From Pararhizobium sp. IMCC3301 (GTDB lineage: Bacteria; Pseudomonadota; Alphaproteobacteria; Rhizobiales; GCA-2746425): 64,000 bases of DNA. The notes beneath the pieces are model-generated. The model did not search any database. It worked only from the letters and a program-made list of their open reading frames with translations, and was not told the origin of the DNA. The DNA lies in contig NZ_CP132336.1 of NCBI RefSeq assembly GCF_030758315.1, positions 3,687,001 through 3,751,000 on the forward strand, read 5' to 3'. Of the stretch, positions 21,110-30,555 are shown one piece after another; position 1 is the first letter of the stretch; the number at the start of each line of letters is the position of its first letter. The position numbers were made by a program, and so were the translations under genes.

Positions 21110-21395
21110 CATCATCTGGTTAATTGTCGCCTTAGCCGGTCTGACCTATGCGACCCGTTTTGGCGGTCATGTCATCTTGTCCCGGTTCAAACGCATCAAC
21201 CCCCGGCTTGAAGCCGCCCTTGATGCTGTTCCGGCAGCTGTCATTACCGCACTTGTGGTTCCTGCTGCTTTTACATCCGGACTGCCGGAACTGGCCGGAG
21301 TTGCGGTCGCAGTTCTGGCGAGCTTGCGCTATTCCATGCTGGGTGTGGTGCTGTCTGCCACGGCGACAGTGGCGCTACTACGCTATCTGTTCTGA
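21102..21395 (+). CDS. azlD: AzlD-family branched-chain amino acid exporter, small subunit
   Basis: This is the small hydrophobic partner of AzlC, with 97 residues and four predicted membrane helices. The segment LTYATRFGGHVILSRF matches the TY-x-TR-hG region at the start of AzlD proteins, followed by ALDAVPAAVITALVVPA. Its start lies 8 bases inside azlC. Its last 18 bases overlap the 3' end of the converging aminopeptidase gene, with no terminator between. Confidence 0.92.
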   Translation: MSDIIWLIVALAGLTYATRFGGHVILSRFKRINPRLEAALDAVPAAVITALVVPAAFTSGLPELAGVAVAVLASLRYSMLGVVLSATATVALLRYLF

Positions 21396-23246
21396 ACTTT
21401 TGCGCATCAGGGGCGAGGTTGCCCGCGACAGCCAGGCGACTTCCTCCGGGTTCAGCAGATCAATGTGGATAAGCTTTTCAAACACCTCGTGGTGATAATC
21501 ATTGAGCCAGTCGAGTTCCGGATCGCTGAGAAGATCCAGCTCTATCGCACGCGTGTCGAAGGGACAGAAAGTCAGTGTCTCGAAGCCCATCATCGGTAGA
21601 TCGCCGCCGTCAACCGCTGTGGCCTCTTCAACAATCAACAGATTTTCCAGCCGAATTCCGAAATGCCCGGGTTTGTAATATCCCGGCTCATTCGACAGGA
21701 TCATGCCCGGTTCAAGCGCCACATGACCGGCTTTGGAAATCCGTGCCGGGCCTTCATGGACGCACAGATAGGCACCAACTCCATGGCCGGTGCCATGCGC
21801 AAAGTCGGCGCCGGACATCCAGAGCGGAAGACGCGCCAGCGTATCAAGCTGCGCCCCTGTGGTGGTGCCGGGAAAGCGCGCTGTGGCAACGGCAATATGG
21901 CCGCGCAACACCTGCGTAAAGCGTTGTTTGCGCTCCGCATCGAGCGAACCGATGGCAATGGTCCGGGTAATGTCGGTGGTACCATCGTAATACTGCCCGC
22001 CGGAATCCACCAGATAGAGTGAATTGTCTGTCAGCACCGCATTGTGGTGCTCCATCACCCGGTAATGCGGCAGCGCGGCGTTCTCACCGGCCGCAGAGAT
22101 GGTATCAAACGACAACTCGCGAAGCTCCATACCATCGGCAGTGGCGGTTTCACGCCTGGTGTCTTCCAGCTTCCGGGCAGCATCAATTTCGCTGACGCTG
22201 CCGGCCTCTTGCTGGTCCAGCCAGCACAGAAACCGCACCATCGCCGCACCATCGCGCAGATGCGCGCGACGCATGCCTTGCAGCTCAACCGGATTTTTGC
22301 GTGCCTTCATCGGCACAACGGGATCAGTGCCCTCAATCAGGGTTGCGCCACCACGCTGAAGCGCAAGGCGAACAGCATCGGCGCAACTGTCCGGATCAAT
22401 CAGGATCGCGGGCTTGGTTTCCGCAAACGCCTCCAGCGAGCGGCCAAAATCAGCAATCTCTTCAATGTCGACAGACTGCGACAAATTGCTGCGAACCGAG
22501 TTTGACAGTTTTTCGCCATCGACCCACAGGATCGGTCTTGCATCTTTTTTCAACAGCGCAAAGGCAAGGGCAACCGGGTTATGGGCCACATCATTACCTC
22601 TGATATTGAACGCCCATGCAATCGAATCGGTCAGCGTCAGCAGCGCTGCATCAGCACCGCTTTCGCCGAGTTGGGCGGATAGTCTTTTCAGTTTTTCAGA
22701 GCTGCTTTCTCCGGAAAATGCCTCGTCCTGCAGAAAAACCTGGCCTTTTGCAGGCACTGGCCGTCCATCCGCTTCCCAGCTCTGATCGACCAGATCAACC
22801 GGACAGGAAACCAGTTCCGCGCCGGCGGCCTGGCAGGCCTCCTTTAACTTTCGCACTTGCGCAATGGTCAGGTAAAACCCGTGATAGCCGATGCGCTGGC
22901 CGGGTTTCAGATTGGATTTGAGCCATTTCGCCGGCGTTGTGGCAGAGACATCTACCATACTGAAAACGTCGCCATCAATCTGTTGCACAGCCTGCTCCAG
23001 ATAGCGCCCGTCGACAAACAGAATGCCTTTTCCGGAGTGAATGATGGCCCATCCGGCCGAGCCGGTGAATCCGGTCAGATAGGCCAGGCGTTCCTGATCT
23101 GCAGGCAGATATTCACTTTGATGCGCATCGGCATGAGCGATGACATAGCCGTCAAGCGCGTTGTCTTTCAGGCATTTGACAAAGCTTTCCATTCTGGAGC
23201 CGAGCAGCCTCTTCTCAACAGGAGGCCGGGCAAAGGACTGAAACAT
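21378..23246 (-). CDS. pepP: Aminopeptidase P family protein (Xaa-Pro aminopeptidase, M24B)
   Basis: This metallopeptidase probably removes N-terminal residues in front of proline. It has 622 residues, the length of the larger type with two creatinase-like N-terminal domains before the pita-bread catalytic domain. Metal ligands appear in DSGGQYYDGTTDITRT (two Asp), GTGHGVGAYLCVHEGP (His), SNEPGYY (Glu) and ENLLIVEEA (Glu). ATG 23246 has AGGAG about 8 bases upstream. It converges on azlD with an 18-base overlap. Substrate specificity is inferred from family only. Confidence 0.94.
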   Translation of the reverse strand: MFQSFARPPVEKRLLGSRMESFVKCLKDNALDGYVIAHADAHQSEYLPADQERLAYLTGFTGSAGWAIIHSGKGILFVDGRYLEQAVQQIDGDVFSMVDVSATTPAKWLKSNLKPGQRIGYHGFYLTIAQVRKLKEACQAAGAELVSCPVDLVDQSWEADGRPVPAKGQVFLQDEAFSGESSSEKLKRLSAQLGESGADAALLTLTDSIAWAFNIRGNDVAHNPVALAFALLKKDARPILWVDGEKLSNSVRSNLSQSVDIEEIADFGRSLEAFAETKPAILIDPDSCADAVRLALQRGGATLIEGTDPVVPMKARKNPVELQGMRRAHLRDGAAMVRFLCWLDQQEAGSVSEIDAARKLEDTRRETATADGMELRELSFDTISAAGENAALPHYRVMEHHNAVLTDNSLYLVDSGGQYYDGTTDITRTIAIGSLDAERKQRFTQVLRGHIAVATARFPGTTTGAQLDTLARLPLWMSGADFAHGTGHGVGAYLCVHEGPARISKAGHVALEPGMILSNEPGYYKPGHFGIRLENLLIVEEATAVDGGDLPMMGFETLTFCPFDTRAIELDLLSDPELDWLNDYHHEVFEKLIHIDLLNPEEVAWLSRATSPLMRKSSEQIA

Positions 23247-23425
23247 GATGGAAACTCCTGCTACTCCGGGGGTTAGAGATGCGTATGACGTGGCGATAAT
23301 TGAAAGTCAAAGCTGAAGTCCATGCTGCATTGCGGCGCAATTTGTTCGCATATGCAAAAAACGCAAGGCTGGCATGCAGCATTAAGCCTTTAAATATCCG
23401 GTCTGATAGCTAAATTCACAACAAC

Positions 23426-23500
23426 AGAGCGACGCACTTTACTCCCTCCCAGACGTTGACGGCGACCCTCCCACGCTGACAACACAAAGTGCGTCGCTCT
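23426..23500 (+). ncRNA. Long hairpin with two CCCUCCC motifs (cuckoo/CcsR-like) upstream of DUF1127
   Basis: The arms AGAGCGACGCACTTT (23426-23440) and AAAGTGCGTCGCTCT (23486-23500) are perfectly complementary over 15 bases. Inside lies a second hairpin with arms GTTGACGGCG (23455-23464) and CGCTGACAAC (23474-23483), closed around the loop ACCCTCCCA. A first CCCTCCC copy (23444-23450) lies in the internal bulge. Small RNAs with anti-Shine-Dalgarno CCUCC loops next to DUF1127 genes are known in alphaproteobacteria, so this may be an sRNA or a structured leader. Strand is inferred from the downstream gene 31 bases away. Confidence 0.6.
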
Positions 23501-23531
23501 ATACGTTTTTCGACAGCTAAGGACCAAGAAC

Positions 23532-23750
23532 ATGGCTACAACTGCCTCTTTTACAAATGTCCCTGCTCGTGTCGCCGGTTCAAATTCGGTATTCCGTCGT
23601 GTTATGGACCGCATGGTTTCCGCACGGGAAAAGCAGGTATCCCGTTACGTCAATGGGTACCTTCTGACACTTGATGACCAAACTTTGACCGAACACGGCT
23701 ATAATCGCAAAGCGCTTGAAAAAGCAGGCTCTTCGATTTACCCGTTCTAA
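23532..23750 (+). CDS. DUF1127 domain protein
   Basis: This small 72-residue protein has a C-terminal DUF1127 segment (RMVSAREKQVSRYVNGYLLTLDDQTL). DUF1127 proteins are Arg-rich, about 40-70 residues, and in alphaproteobacteria have been tied to RNA turnover and to phosphate, carbon and stress responses. ATG 23532 has AAGGA 8 bases upstream. It is a stand-alone gene between a structured hairpin and a strong terminator. The exact role here is unknown. Confidence 0.88.
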   Translation: MATTASFTNVPARVAGSNSVFRRVMDRMVSAREKQVSRYVNGYLLTLDDQTLTEHGYNRKALEKAGSSIYPF

Positions 23751-23773
23751 GTCAGTCTATCTGCGACTTTCGG

Positions 23774-23814
23774 CCACGCCGGACTGCCAGCAGGCAGACC
23801 GGCGTGGTTTTTTT
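23774..23814 (+). terminator. Intrinsic terminator after the DUF1127 gene
   Basis: Arms CCACGCCGG and CCGGCGTGG enclose an inner CTGCC/GGCAG stem, followed by a run of seven T. It is 23 bases after the stop codon. Confidence 0.9.
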
Positions 23815-23845
23815 ATGCCTGATCCTGTTCGCACCGAAGGGGTCT

Positions 23846-24736
23846 TCAGAGCGCAGCGTGAAAGGTCAGCGTCGTCCAGCCTTCCCGTGAGGCACGGCGC
23901 TGCAGCCTCAGCCTGCGGGCAATATAGGCCGCCACCACACGGTCTGCCTGTTCGTCCAGAATGCCGGACAGGACCAGCGAACCACCGGCGGCCAACTGCC
24001 CGCCAATCTCACCCGCCATCTGCATCAGGGGGCCGGCCAGAATATTGGCGACAATCAGATCGAATGGCGCATTGTCGCGAATCGCAGGGTGGTGCATCCC
24101 GTCCGCCTCGATAATCTGGAGCCAATTGGCGACCCGGTTCAATAATGCATTCTCGCTGGCAATTTTGACTGACACGGCATCAATATCACTGGCGAGCACT
24201 GGCTGATGGCAGGCCTTCGCCAGCGCGATCGCCAGCAATCCGGTTCCCGTGCCCAGATCAAACATATTCTGGAAAGACCTGCGCCGGAGCAAATCCTCCA
24301 AGGCCTCAAGGCATCCAGCTGTCGTGCCGTGATGGCCGGTTCCAAAGGCCTGACCCGCCTCGATTTCAATGCTGACTGCTCCAGCAGGTCTGCGCGCTGT
24401 GTCATGGGCACCATGGACAAAAAAACGGCCCGCACTGACCGGCTTCAGCCCTTCCAGGCTGAGCGCTACCCAGTCCTGATCTTCCACATCCTCCTGGTTG
24501 AATTGGAGGCCTAACGCATCTGATCCGAGACGGTCAGTCAGCCTGGCAAGAACTTCATCAATCGCGTCCTTAGGCACATAAATATCGATGCTCCATTGAT
24601 TCGGGCCCGGAGCGTCCGATTCGACTTCAAAATGTGACATCGCATAGCCGTCATCTTCAAACAGAGCTTCCAGCATGATGTAGATGCGGCGGGCTTCAGG
24701 AGCGTCCAGACGCAGCGAAATTCGGGATTGGATCAT
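23846..24736 (-). CDS. prmA: PrmA, ribosomal protein L11 methyltransferase
   Basis: PrmA is a SAM-dependent methyltransferase that trimethylates ribosomal protein L11. It has 296 residues. The N-terminal substrate domain includes DIYVPKDAIDEVLARL. The Rossmann methyltransferase domain has FGTGHHGTTAGCLEAL, motif I FDLGTGTGLLAIALAK, and DLIVANILAGPL. Its ATG is 2 bases after the stop of the upstream helicase gene, so the two are co-transcribed. Confidence 0.94.
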   Translation of the reverse strand: MIQSRISLRLDAPEARRIYIMLEALFEDDGYAMSHFEVESDAPGPNQWSIDIYVPKDAIDEVLARLTDRLGSDALGLQFNQEDVEDQDWVALSLEGLKPVSAGRFFVHGAHDTARRPAGAVSIEIEAGQAFGTGHHGTTAGCLEALEDLLRRRSFQNMFDLGTGTGLLAIALAKACHQPVLASDIDAVSVKIASENALLNRVANWLQIIEADGMHHPAIRDNAPFDLIVANILAGPLMQMAGEIGGQLAAGGSLVLSGILDEQADRVVAAYIARRLRLQRRASREGWTTLTFHAAL

Positions 24737-24738
24737 GG

Positions 24739-27108
24739 TCAGTGGGTTTCCAGAAAGCTGTCGACGACTTTTTTACGACCGGCCTTGTCGAAATCAACCG
24801 TCAGCTTGTTGCCGTCGATCTGGGCAATCAGTCCATAGCCGAATTTGATATGAAACACCCGTTCGCCAAGGGTAAAGGCGGAGGTGGCGGCAGTCCCGCT
24901 TTTCGCCACCAACTCGCCTTCAATTGTGCGCGGACCGCTATTGCCACGTTTGAATTCGTCACTTTTGCGATGCTGCTGGGCGCGCTGCCAGCCAGGGGTG
25001 GCATAGGTATTTTGAAATGCATCCTGAGTGTCAAACCGGCTTGCGCCATAGGATCCGGCGCCCGATGACCCATAGCCGCCATAGCTGGAGCCACTGTCAT
25101 TGATCTCGGCATGGGTTTCCGGCAGTTCGTCGAGAAACCGTGAGGGAATCGAGGATTGCCAGGTGCCGTGAATGCGGCGGTTCGAGACAAACCAGATTTT
25201 TGCGGATTTTTTGGCCCGCGTCAGGCCGACATAGGCAAGCCGGCGCTCTTCTTCCAGCCCGCTTCGTCCCGACTCATCAAGCGCTCTTTGATGAGGAAAC
25301 AGCCCTTCTTCCCAGCCCGGCAGATACACGGTGTTAAATTCAAGACCTTTGGCGGAATGAAGCGTCATGATGCTGACAGCATCATAATCCTCTTTGGTGT
25401 CGACATCCATGACCAGCGAAATATGTTCCAGAAAGCCGCCCAAGCTCTCAAACTCATCCATCGAGCGGATCAGTTCCTTGAGGTTTTCCAGTCGACCCGG
25501 CGCATCGGCGGAACGGTCATTCTGCCACATCTCCGTATAGCCGCTCTCATCCAGAATAATCTCGCCGATCTCGGTATGCGGCAGATGCTCTGCCTGCTCA
25601 CGCCACCGCGCCAGATTATTCACCAGATCGGCCAGCGCCTTGCGCGGCTTTGGCTTCAATTCTTCGGTTTGAACCAGATCATGGGCCGCCGCAATCAGCG
25701 GGATCTGCCGTTTGCGGGCAAAGGCGTGCAGCAAATTGAGTGTGGCATCTCCCAGACCGCGCCGCGGCGTGTTGACAATGCGCTCAAACGCCAGATCATC
25801 CGCCGGCTGCAATGTGGCGCGGAAATAGGCCAATGCATCGCGGATTTCCATGCGCTCGTAAAACCGTGGTCCGCCGATCACCCGGTAGTTCAGGCCCAGG
25901 GTTACAAAGCGGTCTTCAAAGGAGCGCATCTGGAACGACGCCCGGACCAGAATCGCCATATCATTCAGCGCGTGGCCGCCGCGTTGCAGCTGTTCAATGT
26001 CTTCGCCAATGGCGCGGGCCTCCTCCTCGGAATCCCACACATTGGAGACGATAACCGGGTGTCCCATTTCGCCGGTATCAGTGAACAGGGTTTTGCCGAG
26101 CCGGTCTTCATTGTTTTCAATAAGCCCGGCAGCCGCCCCCAGAATATGTCCGGTGGAGCGGTAATTGCGTTCCAGCCGGATGACTTTGGCACCGGGAAAA
26201 TCCTTCTCAAAGCGCAGAATATTGTCAACTTCCGCGCCCCGCCAGCCATAGATCGACTGATCGTCATCGCCGACACAACAGATGTTGCGACTGCCCTGGG
26301 CGAGAAGCCGCAGCCACATATATTGTGCCACATTGGTATCCTGATACTCATCGACCAGAATGAATTTGAAGCGGCTGTGGTAGTCCTTCAGCACGTCTGG
26401 ATGAGTGCGGAAAAGTGTCAGGCATTCCAGCAGAAGATCACCGAAATCAACCGCGTTGAGGGCCTTCAGGCGGTCCTGATAGGCCTTGTACAATGCACCG
26501 GCCTTGCCGTCGGCATAGCTTCCGATATTTCCCTTGGGCACCTGGTCTGGTGTCCAGCCGCGGTTTTTCCAGCTGTCGATGATGCTGGCGAGCTGGCGTG
26601 CCGGCCAGCGTTTTTCATCAATATTGGCCGCTTTGATGATCTGCTTCATCAACCGGATCTGGTCATCGGTGTCGAGAATGGTGAAATTCGGTTTCAGGCC
26701 GGCAAGTTCGGCATGCCGCCGCAGCAGTTTGACGCCGATCGAGTGAAATGTGCCAAGCCACGGCATGCCTTCGACCGCGCCACCGATCAGCCGGCCGACC
26801 CGGTCTTTCATTTCGCGGGCGGCCTTGTTGGTAAAGGTCACCGACAGGATTTGTCCGGGATGGGCCTGACCGGTCGCCAGAATATGGCCGATGCGGGTGG
26901 TCAGAACCCGGGTTTTTCCGGTGCCCGCCCCCGCCAGCACCAGCAGCGGCCCCTCAATGCTTTCAACCGCATCGCGCTGTTCGGCGTTCAATCCGTCCAG
27001 ATAGGGTGCCACCGGCCGTTCGGATGCAGCGCGCTCGGTGGCCCGGGCAGCCAGCCCGTCAGCCTTGGGCGTATGCGCTGTAACAGAAGATTTGGAATGT
27101 GTGGCCAT
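24739..27108 (-). CDS. uvrD: UvrD/PcrA-type superfamily 1 DNA helicase
   Basis: This 3'-5' ATP-dependent DNA helicase takes part in nucleotide excision and mismatch repair. It has 789 residues. The helicase motifs appear in order: Q motif LNAEQRDAV, Walker A AGAGTGKTRVL, motif Ia SVTFTNKAAREM, motif II VDEYQDTN, motif III VGDDDQSIYGWRGA, motif IV RLERNYRST, motif V TLHSAKGLEFNTVYLPG and motif VI RRLAYVGLTRAK. The C-terminal GERVFHIKFGYGLIAQ is the tudor-like tail of the family. Co-directional with prmA. Confidence 0.96.
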   Translation of the reverse strand: MATHSKSSVTAHTPKADGLAARATERAASERPVAPYLDGLNAEQRDAVESIEGPLLVLAGAGTGKTRVLTTRIGHILATGQAHPGQILSVTFTNKAAREMKDRVGRLIGGAVEGMPWLGTFHSIGVKLLRRHAELAGLKPNFTILDTDDQIRLMKQIIKAANIDEKRWPARQLASIIDSWKNRGWTPDQVPKGNIGSYADGKAGALYKAYQDRLKALNAVDFGDLLLECLTLFRTHPDVLKDYHSRFKFILVDEYQDTNVAQYMWLRLLAQGSRNICCVGDDDQSIYGWRGAEVDNILRFEKDFPGAKVIRLERNYRSTGHILGAAAGLIENNEDRLGKTLFTDTGEMGHPVIVSNVWDSEEEARAIGEDIEQLQRGGHALNDMAILVRASFQMRSFEDRFVTLGLNYRVIGGPRFYERMEIRDALAYFRATLQPADDLAFERIVNTPRRGLGDATLNLLHAFARKRQIPLIAAAHDLVQTEELKPKPRKALADLVNNLARWREQAEHLPHTEIGEIILDESGYTEMWQNDRSADAPGRLENLKELIRSMDEFESLGGFLEHISLVMDVDTKEDYDAVSIMTLHSAKGLEFNTVYLPGWEEGLFPHQRALDESGRSGLEEERRLAYVGLTRAKKSAKIWFVSNRRIHGTWQSSIPSRFLDELPETHAEINDSGSSYGGYGSSGAGSYGASRFDTQDAFQNTYATPGWQRAQQHRKSDEFKRGNSGPRTIEGELVAKSGTAATSAFTLGERVFHIKFGYGLIAQIDGNKLTVDFDKAGRKKVVDSFLETH

Positions 27109-27156
27109 GATGGATGCTGTGATTCGCTGTGTTGTTATCCTGTCAAGATAGGACAG

Positions 27157-28803
27157 CTAGCGATGCTCTTCCACATTGGCGTCAATCATAGCTTCGTTAA
27201 AATAGGCCAGCGCCTTGACCTCCAACGCCCAGCCGGCAAAGGACGGGTTTTTTCCGCTCGAAACAACCGGGATTCGGCTCTGGCCGGTTTCGTCAAAAGT
27301 GCGCAAGGCGCTCTCCAGCGTATCCTTCAGAAAAAGCACTTTTGTATCACCGTCAAACCGGTAGCCCTCTTCAAGAAACTCGGCATCCTCTTCCAGGTTC
27401 GGGGGTAGCAGAAATTCAGCAACGCGCACCTTCTGCACCAGATATTTATGCGGCCCGACATTGACGAACAGACCGCGCATTTCCAGCTGCCAGTGGAAAT
27501 GCGAGCGGCCGTGAATAGCCAACGTCAGGCCAACGGCAACCGATACGGTCAGCAGCAAGGCAATGGTCAGACCGTAACCGCCGGTCAGCTCAAACACGAT
27601 CATCGTCGTCGAGATCGGTGCGCCAAGGACCGCGGCGGCCACTGCACCCATGCCCAAAATGGCATAGAGGCCCTGACTGGAGGCCGTTTCCGGAAAGGCG
27701 CTGGCGGCGATAATACCGAATGCGCCGCCGGTCATGGCGCCGATGTAAAGCGCAGGGGAAAATATGCCACCGCCAAAACGTGACGCCAGGGTAATTGACG
27801 TTGCTGCGGTTTTGGCCACGATCAGCGCCAGCATCAGAAACAGCGGTAATTGCTGCTTCAAAGCCTGATCGGTTGCCTCATAGCCAACGCCCAGAACCTG
27901 TGGAAACATCAGTGCAATCGCACCCACCAGAAACCCGCCGACAACCGGGCGCATAAAAAACGGCACCGTCAGGCGGCGGGCGAAATAGTCGGTGGTGATC
28001 AGCGAGAACTGGAAGATCACTGCCACCAGGGCACAAACAATGCCGAGAATGAAGAAGGCCGGAAATTCAAGATAGGAGGTGATCTGATAGATCGGGATTT
28101 CAAACGCGGCAACATCTCCAATCCACAGTCTGGACAGGATGGTGCCGCAGACCGAGGCAATCACAATTGGCACAAAGGCGGTGGTAGCGTAGTGGCCAAG
28201 AACAACTTCAAGGGCAAACAGCACCCCGGCAATAGGCGCATTGAAGCTGGCGGAAACCGCACTGGCAACGCCGCATCCAAGCAGGGTGCGCCGGCTGGTT
28301 TCCGACAGGCCCAGACCACGTGTAATTGCCGCCGCCAGGGTTGCGCCCAGATGCACGATAGGACCCTCGCGCCCGGCACTGGCACCCGAGCCGAGCGACA
28401 ATGCTGTCAGCACCGCGCTTCTGAGACCGGCTCTCAGCCCCAGGCTCTCTGTGCCCGACACCCTGGCCTCGATCACGTCGGCCACACCTCCGGTGCGCCG
28501 TCCAGGGTGAAAATACTGCAACACCAGTCCGACCAGCAATCCGCCGGCTGCCGGCGCAAGGAGAATCAGCCACCACGGCACTCGTGCTGCTGCCGTTGTC
28601 ACCTGTTCTGATGCGTCCGCCAGCCAGAGCCACTGAAACGCCCCGATTGCCAGACGAAACAGAATCGCCGCCACCGCCACGCCAAAGCCGATGACCACGG
28701 CGAGAATCCATATGGCTGGCTGCCGGGTACTGGTAAACACCCGCCAATTCGGCTCTATCCAGCCATGCGCAATCCCGTAGAAGCGTTTGATCTGCGCACT
28801 CAC
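27157..28803 (-). CDS. ClC-family chloride channel or chloride/proton antiporter
   Basis: This polytopic membrane protein of 548 residues starts at GTG 28803. The three chloride-pathway motifs are visible: GSGASAGREGP (the GKEGP-type loop with the gating Glu region), the NAPIAGVLFALE stretch, and GGGIFSPALYIGA (GxFxP). A C-terminal cytoplasmic part of about 100 residues (from LEEDAEFLEEGYRFDG) resembles a single degenerate CBS-like domain. Channel and antiporter forms cannot be told apart with certainty here. It is transcribed away from the dehydrogenase gene. Confidence 0.92.
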   Translation of the reverse strand: MSAQIKRFYGIAHGWIEPNWRVFTSTRQPAIWILAVVIGFGVAVAAILFRLAIGAFQWLWLADASEQVTTAAARVPWWLILLAPAAGGLLVGLVLQYFHPGRRTGGVADVIEARVSGTESLGLRAGLRSAVLTALSLGSGASAGREGPIVHLGATLAAAITRGLGLSETSRRTLLGCGVASAVSASFNAPIAGVLFALEVVLGHYATTAFVPIVIASVCGTILSRLWIGDVAAFEIPIYQITSYLEFPAFFILGIVCALVAVIFQFSLITTDYFARRLTVPFFMRPVVGGFLVGAIALMFPQVLGVGYEATDQALKQQLPLFLMLALIVAKTAATSITLASRFGGGIFSPALYIGAMTGGAFGIIAASAFPETASSQGLYAILGMGAVAAAVLGAPISTTMIVFELTGGYGLTIALLLTVSVAVGLTLAIHGRSHFHWQLEMRGLFVNVGPHKYLVQKVRVAEFLLPPNLEEDAEFLEEGYRFDGDTKVLFLKDTLESALRTFDETGQSRIPVVSSGKNPSFAGWALEVKALAYFNEAMIDANVEEHR

Positions 28804-29061
28804 GGACGGGCCCGGTCTTCGTAGCCGCGAAAGGCTCTGATTCCAGAGTTAAAACAGAAATGTATGATCTGCGCTGCCACAGGGTTTTTCCAACCAATCA
28901 GACGGACCGAAGCAGGGTTCCGGCCTTGTGTAGCAGTCAGAAACCATGACGAATTGGACGGCGTCAAGGGACAATACCCGGATCGTTACAAGTATGGCTT
29001 GGTATCGTCGCTTTGCTTTGCTAACCAGATAGCGAAATGCAACTTACAGGGTAGGCAGCAA

Positions 29062-30489
29062 ATGTCAGCGGATTTTGTTGAGCGGAACACGGCACGCGGA
29101 GACATCGCAACGGTCAACGCTGTTCTAAAACAGCGTTTTGGCGAGCGGTTTTCGACCGCCCCGGCGGTGCGCCAGCAACACGGACACACCACGTCCTGGA
29201 TCAAAAACCAGCCGCCGGAGGGGGTGGTGTTTGTTGAATCCACAGAAGAAGTCGCCGCTGTGGTAAGCATCTGCGCCGAACACAACATCCCGATCATTCC
29301 GTTCGGCACCGGCACCTCGCTGGAAGGCCATGTCAATGCGCCCGAAGGCGGCATCTCGCTTGATCTGTCAAAGATGAACCGTGTTCTGGCTGTCAACACT
29401 GATGATCTGGATTGCGTGGTCGAACCGGGCGTCACCCGCAAGCAACTCAATGAATATCTGCGTGATACCGGCCTGTTTTTCCCGATTGATCCGGGCGCAG
29501 ATGCAAGTCTCGGCGGAATGGCCTCAACCCGCGCCTCCGGCACCAATGCGGTGCGTTATGGCACCATGCGCGACAATGTCATCAATCTGACCGCAGTCCT
29601 GCCAGATGGCCGCATTCTGAAAACCGGCAACCGGGCGCGCAAAAGCTCAGCCGGATATGATCTTGCACGGCTTCTGATCGGGTCGGAGGGCACGCTTGGC
29701 ATCATCACCGAACTGACTTTGAAATTACAGGGCATTCCCCAGGCGATTTCCGGTGGTGTCTGCCCGTTTCCCACCATCGAGGACGCCTGCAATGCCGTCA
29801 TTCAAACCATTCAATACGGCATTCCGGTTGCCCGAATTGAACTTCTCGACACGCTTCAGGTCAAAGCCTGCAATGCCTATTCCAATCTGCATCTGAGCGA
29901 ACAACCGACCCTGTTTGTGGAATTTCACGGCAGTGATGCCGGGGTTGCCGAGCAGGCCGAAATGTTCGGCGAGATTGCAAAAGACTGTAGCGGCGGAGAG
30001 TTCGTCTGGACCGCTCAGGCTGAAGAGCGCACAAAACTCTGGCAGGCGCGTCACGATGCCTATTGGGCATCGCTGGGGCTGCGGCCGGGTGCCGAAGGCA
30101 TTTCAACCGATGTCTGTGTGCCAATCTCGCGGCTGGCTGAATGTGTCACCCAAACCGCAGCCGACATTAAGGAACTGGGATTTATAGCCCCCATTGTCGG
30201 TCATGTCGGCGACGGAAACTTTCATGTTCTGGTGCTGGTGGATATGGACGACGCCGAGGAAGTGGCACGCGCCGCCGGCTTTGTGTCAAAACTCAACAAA
30301 CGCGCCATTGCCATGGATGGCACCTGCACGGGAGAACATGGGATCGGCCAGGGCAAGATTCCCTATCTTGAAGCGGAAATCGGTCATGGCGTTGATATTA
30401 TCCGCCAGATCAAGCATGTCATCGACCCGCAGAACATCATGAATCCCGGCAAGATCGTGCCGACCCGCGACAAAGCGTCCTCAACCTGA
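29062..30489 (+). CDS. FAD-linked D-lactate dehydrogenase / glycolate oxidase GlcD-type protein
   Basis: This FAD-binding oxidoreductase oxidises a 2-hydroxy acid and passes electrons to an acceptor such as cytochrome c or quinone. It has 475 residues from ATG 29062; the frame runs on upstream, but those 66 residues are not family-like. The FAD domain of PCMH type shows IPIIPFGTGTSLEGH, FPIDPGADASLGGMASTRASG and GSEGTLGIITEL. The C-terminal domain carries GHVGDGNFHVLVL and DGTCTGEHGIGQGK, both typical of cytochrome-type D-lactate dehydrogenase. D-lactate or D-2-hydroxyglutarate are alternative substrates. Confidence 0.88.
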   Translation: MSADFVERNTARGDIATVNAVLKQRFGERFSTAPAVRQQHGHTTSWIKNQPPEGVVFVESTEEVAAVVSICAEHNIPIIPFGTGTSLEGHVNAPEGGISLDLSKMNRVLAVNTDDLDCVVEPGVTRKQLNEYLRDTGLFFPIDPGADASLGGMASTRASGTNAVRYGTMRDNVINLTAVLPDGRILKTGNRARKSSAGYDLARLLIGSEGTLGIITELTLKLQGIPQAISGGVCPFPTIEDACNAVIQTIQYGIPVARIELLDTLQVKACNAYSNLHLSEQPTLFVEFHGSDAGVAEQAEMFGEIAKDCSGGEFVWTAQAEERTKLWQARHDAYWASLGLRPGAEGISTDVCVPISRLAECVTQTAADIKELGFIAPIVGHVGDGNFHVLVLVDMDDAEEVARAAGFVSKLNKRAIAMDGTCTGEHGIGQGKIPYLEAEIGHGVDIIRQIKHVIDPQNIMNPGKIVPTRDKASST

Positions 30490-30555
30490 TTTCTCTGCAG
30501 CCAGTCAAAGAATTCGGTTGAATTCGAATTTAGGCGTCTTAACGTGTAGCCATCA

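Noticed and set aside
25156-27408. A 750-codon open frame on the + strand
   Set aside because: It lies opposite uvrD, which has all helicase motifs in order; the frame has no family motif and follows from the GC-rich codon pattern of the real gene.
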